Below are positions 9,657 to 17,721 of a DNA stretch of 64,000 nucleotides, in pieces (within the stretch, counting starts at the first letter, position 1; every line of letters starts with the position of its first letter). The position numbers and the translations under genes are program-made. The notes below the pieces were generated by a model that was not told the DNA's origin, did no database searches, and saw only the letters and a list, made by a program, of their open reading frames with translations. Source of the stretch: JAWVFM01 sp963739355 (lineage in GTDB: Bacteria > Actinomycetota > Thermoleophilia > Solirubrobacterales > 70-9). Location of the stretch: positions 76,841-140,840 of the forward strand of contig CAVUAD010000012.1 of NCBI GenBank assembly GCA_963739355.1, in the 5' to 3' direction.

Positions 9657-10043
9657 TCAGCCGCGGGCTTTGGACTCGTTGAGGTCCGCCGCGGCGCGAA
9701 GCAGGGCCTTCAGGCTCTCCGCGTCGACGTCGTCGCCCTCATGGAAGTCGATGGCGCGCCTCGTGTTGCCCTCCAGGCTGGAGTTGAAGAGCCCGGAGGG
9801 ATCGTCGAGCGACGCGCCCTTGGCGAAGGTCATCTTCACCGCGCTCTTGTAGGTCTCGCCCGTGCAGATGATGCCGTCGCTGTACCAGGTCGGCACCCCC
9901 CGCCACTTCCACTCCTCGACGACGTCGGGGACGGCGTCCTTGACGAGAGCACGCACCCGGCTGAGCATCTCGCCCCGCCAGTCGCCGAGCTCCTCGATCC
10001 GATCGTCGATCAGCTCCGCAGGTGACTTGTCTTGCGGTGACAT
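9657..10043 (-). CDS. DUF1801 domain protein (YdhG-like)
   Basis: 128 aa, convergent with the preceding oxidoreductase. The family pattern is seen in LIDDRIEELGDWRGEMLSRV, EWKWRGVPTWYSDGIICTGE and VKMTFAKGASLDDP. These small cytosolic proteins have no firmly established function. The ATG at 10043 is divergent from the DksA-like gene, about 104 bases away, and the two probably share the intergenic promoter region. A much longer reading frame continues upstream through antisense sequence, but homology and the divergent neighbour support this start. Confidence 0.8.
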   Translation of the reverse strand: MSPQDKSPAELIDDRIEELGDWRGEMLSRVRALVKDAVPDVVEEWKWRGVPTWYSDGIICTGETYKSAVKMTFAKGASLDDPSGLFNSSLEGNTRRAIDFHEGDDVDAESLKALLRAAADLNESKARG

Positions 10044-10147
10044 GCTCCCTTCATACCCGATTCTCCGTGTCGAGGCCGTGGCGGGGCGCCGGCGCCTACG
10101 CTGGGGCTCGATCCAAGCTTCAGCCCCCGGCCCGAAGGAGACAAGAG

Positions 10148-10501
10148 ATGAGTGATTCGGAAGTTTCAGCCGAGCATGCGCGCGAGTTGCTGGCGCGTGA
10201 GCGCGCCAGGATCGAGGCGGCGCTCGCAACGTCGAGACGCGGCCGCGAGGGGGTGGTCGGCGAGATCGAGAACGCCACCGACGCGGAGGACGACGCCGAG
10301 CTGATCGAGGACGAACAGGTCGACGACGCGCTCGCCGCCCAGCTCCGCGAGGAGCTCGAGGCCGTCGAGCGGGCCGAGGAGCGCGTCGAGGCCGGCACCT
10401 ACGGCCTGTCGGTCGAGAGCGGCGTTCCGATTCCGAAGGAACGGCTGGAGGCCATTCCGTGGGCCGAGCGCACCGCCGAGGAGCAGGGGCGCCGCGGCTG
10501 A
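10148..10501 (+). CDS. TraR/DksA-like protein lacking the zinc-finger cysteines
   Basis: 117 aa with a good ribosome site (GAAGGAGA, 5 nt before ATG). The N-terminal 75 residues form a charged coiled coil with acidic residues, as in DksA/TraR proteins that enter the RNA polymerase secondary channel. The C-terminal globular part keeps the family outline GTYGLSVESGVPIPKERLEA then IPWAER, but the expected C-x-x-C is S-V-E-S and the second pair is missing. Cysteine-free DksA variants are known elsewhere, so it may fold without zinc. TACGCT at 10097-10102 is a possible -10. Confidence 0.8.
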   Translation: MSDSEVSAEHARELLARERARIEAALATSRRGREGVVGEIENATDAEDDAELIEDEQVDDALAAQLREELEAVERAEERVEAGTYGLSVESGVPIPKERLEAIPWAERTAEEQGRRG

Positions 10502-10541
10502 GTCGAGCTGGAGGGTTCCTACCAGGGCGCCAGCCACTCGG

Positions 10542-10587
10542 CGAACGTCCCGGAACCCCTCCTATACCGCTGGGTCCGGGACGTTCG
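10542..10587. repeat. 46-bp inverted-repeat element, copy 1
   Basis: The element begins CGAACGTCCCGGAACCCC and ends GGGTCCGGGACGTTCG, so its ends form a long imperfect hairpin. The reverse complement of 22856-22901 matches it at 39 of 46 positions by eye. The last codons and TAG stop of the adjacent minus-strand membrane protein gene (ending at 10562) lie inside it. Confidence 0.75.
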
Positions 10588-11680
10588 GGGTGGGGGGCTG
10601 CAGCTCCCTGACGGTTCGCCTGCGCAGCCACTCGAGCCAGGCGAACGTGATCACCGCGACCACGAGCATCGGCCAGAAGTTGCGGGTCCATGGCACCGGG
10701 CCCCAGATGACCAGCAGGAGGAGCAGCGCGCCGAGCGTTGCGTGCGTGTAGCCCGCGTGGTCGCGGAAGGCGGGCGTGGCGAGCCGCCGGAGCTCCGTCG
10801 CGCGCCGGCCCGGGCCCGCGAGCCAGACCTCGAGCAGCACGAGAACGCCGAAGGCAATGGACCCCTCGGCGACGTCGACCAGGAGCGAGGTCGCAATTCG
10901 CCAGGCGTCTGTCGCCGCCTGCTGGGCGTCGGGAGCGTCGGCCAGCTGGCTGACCACCACGTGCTGGCCAAGGCGGCGGATCGCGAACACGGCGACGCCT
11001 GCGAAGATCAGGCAGATCCCGCAGGAACGGAGCGTTCCCCGGCGATCCTCCGACAGCGCAACCGCGCCCGCCAGCAGCAGGATGCTCAGGATCCCCAGGA
11101 TGATCGGCGCCCGTCTGAACTTCTTCAGCCCGTCCTGCGCGGACTGCAGCTGGTCGGAGTTGAAGATCACGAGGTTGGCGATGTGCGGCGGCAGCTTTTC
11201 GGCCGTGGAGGCCGGCAGCCCCACCTGGCCGGCAAGCTGGGAAACCAGCGTGTGGAGGTCGAGCGACACCTCGCCGTTGGGAAGGGTCTCGCCGTCCAGG
11301 AGCTTCAGCAACGACTCGTGCGCCGTGCGGTTGGCGTTGCTCCACGCGGACTGCGCGGCGCTCGAGCCGAGGAGCTGTGGCGCGTTGCGCTCGGCGACGA
11401 CCCGGAGACCCGCGGCGGCCGGCCCGGCGAGGGGCGCAAGCCGCGGCGGCAGGACCTGCTCGAGCTTGTCCTGGACGGGCGCGTTCGTGAACAGCTGGGT
11501 GACGAGGTAGCCGCCCAGCGCGTCCTGGATCGCCTTGTCCTCGAGCAGGCGGCCGCTCGTCGTGACCCAGTTGTCGGTGTTCAGCGCCTGGCGGTTCGCC
11601 CAGATGGCGATGCTCGTGGCGGTGAGGGCCAGCGTCGCGAGGACGAGGAGAACCGCGACGCCGATGCGGCGGAGGGGCAT
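10562..11680 (-). CDS. Integral membrane protein of unknown function
   Basis: 372 aa. An N-terminal transmembrane helix (VAVLLVLATLALTATSIAIW) is followed by an extracytoplasmic region of about 160 residues (NTDNWVTTSGRLLED, then VQDKLEQVLPP). Several helices follow: IILGILSILLLAGAVAL, GICLIFAGVAVFAI, SIAFGVLVLLEVWLA and two near the C-terminus. The outline matches a common actinobacterial membrane family with a single-pass start and a large external loop. The final residues PNVPDPAV are encoded by the 46-bp repeat, so the original C-terminus may have been replaced. Confidence 0.7.
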   Translation of the reverse strand: MPLRRIGVAVLLVLATLALTATSIAIWANRQALNTDNWVTTSGRLLEDKAIQDALGGYLVTQLFTNAPVQDKLEQVLPPRLAPLAGPAAAGLRVVAERNAPQLLGSSAAQSAWSNANRTAHESLLKLLDGETLPNGEVSLDLHTLVSQLAGQVGLPASTAEKLPPHIANLVIFNSDQLQSAQDGLKKFRRAPIILGILSILLLAGAVALSEDRRGTLRSCGICLIFAGVAVFAIRRLGQHVVVSQLADAPDAQQAATDAWRIATSLLVDVAEGSIAFGVLVLLEVWLAGPGRRATELRRLATPAFRDHAGYTHATLGALLLLLVIWGPVPWTRNFWPMLVVAVITFAWLEWLRRRTVRELQPPTPNVPDPAV

Positions 11681-11701
11681 GTGGCGCTCAGGCCGCCGCG
11701 C

Positions 11702-12097
11702 TCAACGCTGGCCTGGCGCGGCCGGCCTGCGCTCCTCCTGGCCGTACATCGAGAGCCCGTGAAGGATCCAGAGGTCCACCGCGAAGATCGCAAGCGACCA
11801 GAGTGGATATGCCGGGATCGCCAGCAGCGAAGCGATGGCGCTGAACGCCGCGGCGAACATGCCGAAGATCCGCCCGTACGGGTTGCCGCGCATCAGCGAG
11901 ACCGAGGCGATGATCTGGCCGATGCCGAAGATCAGGGCGAACCATCCCCACGTTGAAAGGCCGCTGATCATGAAGTCGGTGTGATCCTGGAAGAAGTTGG
12001 CGTTGCCGATCGCCGCGATGCCGTAGATGACGTTCAGAACTCCGGCGATCATCAGCAGCACGCTGACGAAAATCGCGCGCCCTGTTCCTGGACCCAT
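11702..12097 (-). CDS. Small four-helix membrane protein (DUF7144-like)
   Basis: 131 aa with four predicted membrane helices. FVSVLLMIAGVLNVIYGIAAI, FMISGLSTWGWFALIFG and ASVSLMRGNPYGRIFGM are typical of small actinobacterial DUF7144-type membrane proteins, which have no known function. The start is well supported by GAGGAGGAG shortly before the ATG. It lies 21 nt upstream, in transcription direction, of the membrane gene at 10562-11680 and may be co-transcribed with it. It is divergent from the DedA gene with 59 bases between. Confidence 0.75.
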   Translation of the reverse strand: MGPGTGRAIFVSVLLMIAGVLNVIYGIAAIGNANFFQDHTDFMISGLSTWGWFALIFGIGQIIASVSLMRGNPYGRIFGMFAAAFSAIASLLAIPAYPLWSLAIFAVDLWILHGLSMYGQEERRPAAPGQR

Positions 12098-12156
12098 TTG
12101 CTCTCCTCCTCTGACGGCCCGGCGCCCACCGACGAGCCGCTGCCAGAGTACCCGAC

Positions 12157-12771
12157 ATGACCGTGCCAGTCCTGATCGCGAACGCCACGGCCGGCAAGCC
12201 CGAGACGTTCGTGGTCCTCTTCCTGGCGCTTGCGATCTCCTGGGCCGGAGTTCCCGCGCTCGGCACCGCGGCCGTCGGCGCCGCCGGAGCGCTCGCGAGC
12301 CAGGGAGACATCCATCTCTGGGCCGTTCTCGTCGTCGGGACCCTCGGCTCGGAGGTCGGGGGCATGGGCGGCTGGTGGCTCGGCAAGCACGTCGTTGGCG
12401 AGGGTCTCGACGGCGACGGCAGGTTCGTCGACCGGCGCCGCACGGCGATGGAGAGCGGACGGCGGTTCGCCGAGCGCTGGGGCAAGTTCATGGTCTTCTT
12501 CGTCCCGTCCTGGGTACCCGGCGCGCTCGAAGTGCCGTTCGGGGTGTTCGCCCGCTGGAACCTGCTGGCGGCGGCCCTGTGGACGATCGGGGCGAGCCTC
12601 AGCGCCTACGGCGTCACGGAGGCGCTGAAGGGCCACGGGCTCCTGCACAGCGCCATCCCGGTCCTGATCGCCATCCTCGCCCTGGCGGCGATCGGCGTCC
12701 TCGCCTTTCGCCGCCGGCGCGCGCGGGCCGCTAGCGTGGACACGGCCGAACGAGCGAAAGGAGTCGCATGA
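12157..12771 (+). CDS. DedA/SNARE-associated family membrane protein
   Basis: 204 aa. Visible features are GTLGSEVGGMGGWWLGKHVV near residue 65, FAERWGKFMVFFVPSWVPG near residue 105, and a C-terminal helix followed by a basic tail. DedA proteins are inner-membrane proteins implicated in lipid flipping and proton-dependent homeostasis. The usual R-x-x-P-x-x-R motif is weaker here (FVPSWVPGALE), so a divergent family member is likely. Its stop overlaps the start of the DUF1269 gene by 4 nt. Confidence 0.75.
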   Translation: MTVPVLIANATAGKPETFVVLFLALAISWAGVPALGTAAVGAAGALASQGDIHLWAVLVVGTLGSEVGGMGGWWLGKHVVGEGLDGDGRFVDRRRTAMESGRRFAERWGKFMVFFVPSWVPGALEVPFGVFARWNLLAAALWTIGASLSAYGVTEALKGHGLLHSAIPVLIAILALAAIGVLAFRRRRARAASVDTAERAKGVA

Positions 12772-13256
12772 GCAACCTCGTGGGAATCGCTTATCCGGAC
12801 GCGGATACGGCGCAGGAGGTGGCCGAAGAGCTCGCCAAGCTTCAGGACGAGGACAAGATCGCCATCGAGGACCTCGTCATCGTGACGCGCGGTAGCGACG
12901 GCAAGGTCAAGCTCCACCAGAACTCCACCGCGGCGTCGGCGGCCCTCGGCGGCGCCATGTGGGGTGGGCTGATCGGTCTCGTCTTCCTCGCCCCGCTCCT
13001 CGGTATGGCCATCGGCGGCGCCGCGGGCGCGGCGGGCGGGGCGGCCGTGGACTACGGCGTCGACGACGACTTCATGAAGGACCTGGGCGCGAAGCTGCCC
13101 GAGGGCGGGGCGGCGCTGTTCGTCCTCGCCCACCGCTCGACGCCCGGCGAGGTGCTGCCGCGGATCGCGGGCTACGGCGGGGAGGTCGTCCACAGCACCC
13201 TCTCGAGCGATCAGGAGAAGACGCTCGAGCACGCGCTCGCGCGCCGTGAGGCCTGA
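12768..13256 (+). CDS. DUF1269 domain protein
   Basis: 162 aa, overlapping the upstream gene (ATGA) and preceded by GGAG. A ferredoxin-like N-terminal half (MSNLVGIAYPDADTAQEV) leads to a glycine-rich hydrophobic hairpin near residues 55-95 (GGAMWGGLIGLVFLAPLLG) and then ALFVLAHRSTPGEVLPRI. This is the typical DUF1269 layout, a family seen near membrane and stress genes with no proven role. TAGCGT at 12732-12737 may be a -10 element giving it a promoter of its own besides the DedA transcript. Confidence 0.85.
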   Translation: MSNLVGIAYPDADTAQEVAEELAKLQDEDKIAIEDLVIVTRGSDGKVKLHQNSTAASAALGGAMWGGLIGLVFLAPLLGMAIGGAAGAAGGAAVDYGVDDDFMKDLGAKLPEGGAALFVLAHRSTPGEVLPRIAGYGGEVVHSTLSSDQEKTLEHALARREA

Positions 13257-13262
13257 GCCCGG

Positions 13263-14456
13263 CTAACCCTGCGACGCGGCCGGAGCCGCTCCGCCCGGGC
13301 CGGCCCGGGCCGCCTGTTCCTCCTCACGTGCATGGCGCAGGTCGCTGGCGATTCGCACCGCCGCCGAGGTGACCGGCGCGGCGAGGATGAGGCCTGCAGC
13401 GCCGAAGAGCGCTCCGCCGGCGATGGTGACGACGAGGACCGCGAGCGGATGGATGCCGAGCGCGGCGCCCATCGCAAACGGCTGCACCAGCTGCTGGAGG
13501 ATGCCGTTCGCCAGGAGCTCGACGACGATCAGCCCGACTGCCGCCTGTTCGCCCTGGGTGCCGAGGGCGATGAGGACGGCAAATGCACCCGCTCCCCACG
13601 CTCCCAGGTACGGGACATAGGCCCCGACGAACGTAACCGCGGCAATCGTGCCGATCAGCGGCACGCCGAGGATCAGGCACCCGAGCGCGACCACGACCGC
13701 GTTGAACGCCGCGACGATGGTCACTCCGAGGAAGTAGCCGCGCAGCGACTGCATGACCCGGTGAGTGATCGACTTCGCGAGCTGGCTCGGCACGCCGAGG
13801 TGGCCTTCGACCCAGCCGCGAATCGTCGGCCCATCCTTCAGCAGGAAGAACAGGCTCAGCAGCGTCATCGCAAGGAAGAAGCCAAGCGAGGTGAGGACGG
13901 CCACGCCCGTCGAGATTCCGTTGAGCAGCGCATGGAAGCTGTCGGAGGTCGAAGTGCTCGCGTGCTGCTTCGCCGCCTCGGCCTTGCTCGGGTCCAAGCC
14001 GAGGTCCTTGAGCCAGCCGGCGATCGTGTCCTTGGCCGAGTCGAGGTGGCCGCTGATGCTGTTCGCCTCGCCCGAGATTCCCGTCACGATCACCACGAAC
14101 ATCCCGACGCCGGCCGCGGCGATCAGCACGAGGACCAGCGCCGCGGCAAGGCCGCGTGGCAGATGTGCCTTCTCGTGGAACCAGCGGACCAGCGGCGTGG
14201 CAACCGCCGCGACGATTGCCGCGGTGATCACCGGCGCGACGATCACCTGCGTGAGCGCGGCCAGGGAGACGAGGCCAAGAAGGAGCACAGCGACGCCGAC
14301 GAGCAACCAGGACATGAGGCCTATGTCCCGCAACCACCGGGGCACGGTGAAGATGCCACTCAGCTCGCTGGGGTCGATCTCGATGTACTGATCGTCGCCG
14401 TCCCCGGAGCCCTCGTCGCCCCCGTGGCGGCGCAAGCGCCCGCGCATGATCGGCAT
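13263..14456 (-). CDS. AI-2E family transporter (PerM-like permease)
   Basis: 397 aa from the ATG at 14456; an upstream in-frame ATG at 14492 is less likely. An acidic cytosolic N-terminus of about 40 residues precedes paired helices (LMSWLLVGVAVLLLGLVSLA). Later landmarks are FFLAMTLLSLFFLLKDGP, FLGVTIVAAFNAVVVALGCL and FVGAYVPYLGAWGAGAFAVL, standard for the AI-2E/PerM family. Members include exporters and sodium-proton antiporters, so the substrate cannot be assigned. The gene is convergent with DUF1269, 6 nt apart, and divergent from the MBL hydrolase. Confidence 0.88.
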   Translation of the reverse strand: MPIMRGRLRRHGGDEGSGDGDDQYIEIDPSELSGIFTVPRWLRDIGLMSWLLVGVAVLLLGLVSLAALTQVIVAPVITAAIVAAVATPLVRWFHEKAHLPRGLAAALVLVLIAAAGVGMFVVIVTGISGEANSISGHLDSAKDTIAGWLKDLGLDPSKAEAAKQHASTSTSDSFHALLNGISTGVAVLTSLGFFLAMTLLSLFFLLKDGPTIRGWVEGHLGVPSQLAKSITHRVMQSLRGYFLGVTIVAAFNAVVVALGCLILGVPLIGTIAAVTFVGAYVPYLGAWGAGAFAVLIALGTQGEQAAVGLIVVELLANGILQQLVQPFAMGAALGIHPLAVLVVTIAGGALFGAAGLILAAPVTSAAVRIASDLRHAREEEQAARAGPGGAAPAASQG

Positions 14457-14521
14457 GGTCACGCGGACGCTACGCCCGCCCGCGGACAACACGTCGAGGA
14501 GGCGAGCGGGATGATCACTGC

Positions 14522-15271
14522 ATGGCCGCCGAGCCCGGCAAGCGTTGCGCCACCTGGCTGGGCCACTCGAGCGTCTGCCTCGAGCTAGGCGACGCCCGGC
14601 TGCTCACCGACCCGCTGCTGCGCTCACGCGTTGCCATCCTGCGCCGCCACGCCCCACCGGCGGAGCTGCCCGGGGAGGTCGACGTAGTGCTGATCTCGCA
14701 CATGCACCGCGACCACGCCGACCTGCCGACGCTTCGCAGGCTCCCGCCGGGAACTCCCGTCATCGCGCCGCAGGGCAGCGCCCGGATCCTCCGCGGCCTC
14801 GCGGTGCGGGAGGTGAGCGCCGGCGACTCGATCGAGGTCGCCGGCTTGCGCGTCGACGTCGTGGAGGCCGAGCACGGCGGCGCCAGGACCCCCGGGGGAC
14901 GGAGCATGCCTGCGCTGGGCTTCGTCGCCGGCGGGGTGTACTTCGCAGGCGACACCGACATGTTCGAGGCGATGGCCGACCTCGGCCCGCTGGCCGCGGC
15001 GCTCCTGCCGATATGGGGGTGGGGGCCCGTGCTCGGACCCGGGCATCTCGACCCCGAGGGGGCCGCCCGGTCGCTCTCGCTCCTGCGGCCGCGGCTGGTG
15101 ATCCCGATCCACTGGGGCACCCTCCTCGCCGCGGGGTTCGGACGTCGTCACGCGCGCCTGCTTCGCGAGCCCCTGGACGACTTCCTTCGGCACGCGGGGC
15201 GCCTGGCTCCCGAGGTCGAAGTCAGAGTCCCGGAGATCGGCGCACCGATCCCACTTCCGCCCCAACCCTAA
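14522..15271 (+). CDS. MBL-fold metal-dependent hydrolase (UlaG/NAPE-PLD-like)
   Basis: 249 aa. The N-terminus CATWLGHSSVCLELGDARLL with TDPLL is typical of the UlaG/NAPE-PLD branch of the beta-lactamase fold. The metal site is seen as HMHRDH near residue 60, GDTD near residue 142 and IPIHWGT near residue 196, so it should be a catalytically competent two-metal hydrolase. The substrate is unknown; relatives act on phosphodiester or lactone bonds. The TAA stop sits in a palindromic GTCTGAC repeat shared with the convergent gene. Confidence 0.85.
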   Translation: MAAEPGKRCATWLGHSSVCLELGDARLLTDPLLRSRVAILRRHAPPAELPGEVDVVLISHMHRDHADLPTLRRLPPGTPVIAPQGSARILRGLAVREVSAGDSIEVAGLRVDVVEAEHGGARTPGGRSMPALGFVAGGVYFAGDTDMFEAMADLGPLAAALLPIWGWGPVLGPGHLDPEGAARSLSLLRPRLVIPIHWGTLLAAGFGRRHARLLREPLDDFLRHAGRLAPEVEVRVPEIGAPIPLPPQP

Positions 15272-15287
15272 ACGGTGTCTGACACCG
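15268..15287. repeat. GTCTGAC palindromic repeat, GTG/CAC subtype
   Basis: The perfect palindrome CGGTGTCTGACACCG at 15273-15287 is preceded by CTAAA. It contains the stop codons of two convergent genes: TAA (15269-15271) of the MBL hydrolase and TAG (complement of 15268-15270) of the holin/phosphodiesterase fusion. It belongs to the same family as the elements at 29139, 36245, 37348 and 37421. Confidence 0.8.
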
Positions 15288-17271
15288 CGTAGGCCTTCTG
15301 GCCCAGGGCGGCGAGCCAGCCGCGGAGTATCCGGTGGACGCTGGCCGCCCCGACGACCGGCTCTTCGGGCCACTCGAGGTCCGGGGGGACGAGCACGAAC
15401 GGGTGCGCCTGCCCCCCGCCGAGCCCGCCGTGTGAGCCGACGAGCTCCTCGAAGGCCGCGACCTCGTCGAGGTCCTGCCACCAGGTGCTGTTGACGACGA
15501 TGTCGGGGCAGTGCGGGAAGGCGTCCGTCCTGGCGACGTGCGCCGCGGCATTGGGACCGAACGGCGCCAGCGGGTCCTCCCCCTCGACGTCGCCGCTCGT
15601 CAGCGCGAGCCGGCCGTTCGCCCCGAGGACGAGGGGAGCGCCGTCCGCGGAGCGGACGAGCACGAAGCCGATGCCGGGATGGGTGCGGAGGGCGTCGAGG
15701 AGACCCGGGCGGATCTCCTCGATCCGCTCGCGCGAGGTCCGCCCGGGCTCGCGCGGAAACGTGATCAGGCCGAGGTTGCCCGAGGCCATCACCGAGACCT
15801 CGGGCGCGACCGGGTCCACCTTCTCCTCGTACGCCTTCCTCCGGATGGCCCTCGTCAGGCGGCTCATCCCGCCGTCGCCGCCCGCGAGCTCGGTGAGGCC
15901 CGCGTTCAGCGAGCCGCGCGCCTCCGTGGACTCGGCCGACTCGGTCCGCACGTCGTCGCTGCCGTGGCGCGCCACGATGTCCTCGAGGCCCTCGCCGAAG
16001 CGCTGCCGGAACGTTGCGCCCTGGCTCTGGCCGTGGTCGGAGAGGACCGCGACCCGGTACGGGCGCGGCGCGTGCGGGACGGCCGCCACGATCTGCCCGA
16101 TCGCCCGGTCTACGCGGCGCAGCACCGCGAGGGTGTCCGAGCGCTCGAGCCCCGAGTGGTGGGCGACCTCGTCGTAGGCCAGGAAGGTCGTGTAGACGAC
16201 GGGACGCCCCCCGAGGATGTCGGCGGTGACCGCCGAGACCTGCAGGTCCAGCTGGACGACCGTGGCGTAGCCGCGCACCAGCGCGTAGCTCCAGCCGCGC
16301 TTGATGCGGGGCGTGACGTCCCGGCGCACCTGCTGGATCGCGGCAACCCGCTCGACGAACACCTCGCCGATCGAGCGCAGGACGGTTCGCGCCACGCCGT
16401 AGGGGCTGGCGAAGTAGGCGAAGTAGTCCTGGCCGAGGCGGCCGGCGTGCCGGTCCTCGAGGACCGTGCTCATCGTGAGCATGCTGTGGGGAGCGTCGCC
16501 GGAGAGGATGTTCGCGCGGCTGGCGCCGTCCGCGTAGAGCAGGCCGTGGCCGTTGGAGTGGCGGCGCTCGATCTCCGCGGCGTCGCGCGGATGGTTGGTC
16601 ACGAGCGCGCGCTCCTCGTCCTTGTCCCACCAGCGAAAGGCGGGCATGTCGTCGTTGTCGCCGTGCAGCAGCCCCGCCTGGCAGGCGCCGGTTTGCGAGG
16701 ACCAGTCCGTCTCCCAGCGCTCGAGCCTGTAGCCGTCCTCGTGGACCCAGTGCGAGAGGTGCGGGGCGTTGCCGTCGCGCATCGCCCGGCGCAGCACGTC
16801 GTACGCGAGGCCGTCGATCTCGAGCAGCAACAGCCCGGGCACGTCGGTCTCGACGGCGAGCTTCGTTCGCCGCAGCTGGCGGCGCACGACATGGTGGTAC
16901 CAGAGCTCGTCGCTGTCTAGCGCGAGGACGCCGCCGATCGCCGTCGTGAGCGCGGTCATCCCCAGGATCACCACCACCGCGGTCCCGAGGTCGGCGACGT
17001 GCACGGCCTCGAACGCGCCGGCGACGGCGATCAGGACCACGCCGTTCAGCAACAGCGCGCCGAGCCCGAGGGTGGCGACGGTGAACGGCAGCGCCGCCCT
17101 CAGGATCAGCGGCCAGATCACGGCGTTCGCGATGCCGAGCACCAGGGCGAGGCCGAGGGCGGCAACCGGGCCGTCCAGGCGAAAGCCGTCCAAGAGCTCG
17201 CTGAGCAGAAGCAGCGCGAGCGCGTCGATCAGGACGATGACGGTGAGGCGAGCCAGGCGACGTACGCGCAT
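15268..17271 (-). CDS. Fusion of a phage-holin-like membrane domain to an alkaline phosphatase-type phosphodiesterase
   Basis: 667 aa. Residues 1-120 hold about four helices resembling the actinobacterial PF04020 holin-like family (LTVIVLIDALALLLLSELLD, VLGIANAVIWPLILRAALPF). From residue 143 the metal-dependent phosphodiesterase fold begins: LLLLEIDGLAYDVLRRAM with the metal Asp, then WETDWSSQTGACQAGLLHG, YTTFLAYDEVAHHSG and VLSDHGQSQG. The enzyme domain could face either side of the membrane; a lipid-linked or nucleotide substrate is conceivable but unproven. The last residues AVSDTV and the stop are encoded by a palindromic repeat. Confidence 0.82.
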   Translation of the reverse strand: MRVRRLARLTVIVLIDALALLLLSELLDGFRLDGPVAALGLALVLGIANAVIWPLILRAALPFTVATLGLGALLLNGVVLIAVAGAFEAVHVADLGTAVVVILGMTALTTAIGGVLALDSDELWYHHVVRRQLRRTKLAVETDVPGLLLLEIDGLAYDVLRRAMRDGNAPHLSHWVHEDGYRLERWETDWSSQTGACQAGLLHGDNDDMPAFRWWDKDEERALVTNHPRDAAEIERRHSNGHGLLYADGASRANILSGDAPHSMLTMSTVLEDRHAGRLGQDYFAYFASPYGVARTVLRSIGEVFVERVAAIQQVRRDVTPRIKRGWSYALVRGYATVVQLDLQVSAVTADILGGRPVVYTTFLAYDEVAHHSGLERSDTLAVLRRVDRAIGQIVAAVPHAPRPYRVAVLSDHGQSQGATFRQRFGEGLEDIVARHGSDDVRTESAESTEARGSLNAGLTELAGGDGGMSRLTRAIRRKAYEEKVDPVAPEVSVMASGNLGLITFPREPGRTSRERIEEIRPGLLDALRTHPGIGFVLVRSADGAPLVLGANGRLALTSGDVEGEDPLAPFGPNAAAHVARTDAFPHCPDIVVNSTWWQDLDEVAAFEELVGSHGGLGGGQAHPFVLVPPDLEWPEEPVVGAASVHRILRGWLAALGQKAYAVSDTV

Positions 17272-17300
17272 CGCCGTCAGCCTATGGCCCGCGGGTGTGA

Positions 17301-17306
17301 GAGGAT
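17301..17306 (+). promoter_or_regulatory. Possible -10 element for a leaderless transcript
   Basis: GAGGAT, a one-base variant of TAGGAT, lies 7 nt before the ATG at 17314 with no Shine-Dalgarno between. The same spacing recurs before other genes in the window (32311, 44548, 50429). Confidence 0.3.
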
Positions 17307-17313
17307 CGCCGGG

Positions 17314-17712
17314 ATGAGGCTGCCACCGCTCCTGGAGGACCGTCCGCGGGGGCTACAGGTTCTGCTGGCGGTCGTCGTGCCGGTCGTCTACGGAGGGATC
17401 ACCGGCTGGGTCCTCGGCAAGTCGGAGGGCGCGTGGCTCGTCCTCAACCTGCTCGCGGCGATCGGCGGGGTCGGCGCGGGCCTCGACCATCTCGGCGCCG
17501 CCGCAGGCGCGCGGCGCGGCGCTCTGGGCGGAACGCTCTTCGGCGCCGCCGTGCTGGTCGGCCATGAGCTGCAGGGCGACGACCCGCTGACCAGCATCCC
17601 GCACCCGGGCATCCTCCTCATCGTGGTGACCGTCGCCTTCGGCATCGCCCTCGGCGCGCTTGGCGGCTGGCTGCGTGCACGCGCCGAGCCGGGCGCCCCG
17701 CAGCAGGCCTAG
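17314..17712 (+). CDS. Hypothetical membrane protein
   Basis: 132 aa, not recognised. Four hydrophobic segments are visible: LLAVVVPVVYGGITGWVLG, WLVLNLLAAIGGVGAGL, GALGGTLFGAAVLVGHEL and ILLIVVTVAFGIALGALGGW. The start is divergent from the holin fusion gene with 42 bases between, and no Shine-Dalgarno is seen. The gene ends 9 bases before the convergent protease gene. The glycine-rich helices suggest a small, tightly packed membrane protein; no function is claimed. Confidence 0.65.
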   Translation: MRLPPLLEDRPRGLQVLLAVVVPVVYGGITGWVLGKSEGAWLVLNLLAAIGGVGAGLDHLGAAAGARRGALGGTLFGAAVLVGHELQGDDPLTSIPHPGILLIVVTVAFGIALGALGGWLRARAEPGAPQQA

Positions 17713-17721
17713 TCTCGGCCC

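Noticed and set aside
10044..11345. Upstream extension of the DUF1801 frame to 562 codons
   Set aside because: The extension runs through the DksA-like gene and the membrane protein gene in other frames; homology begins only at 10043.
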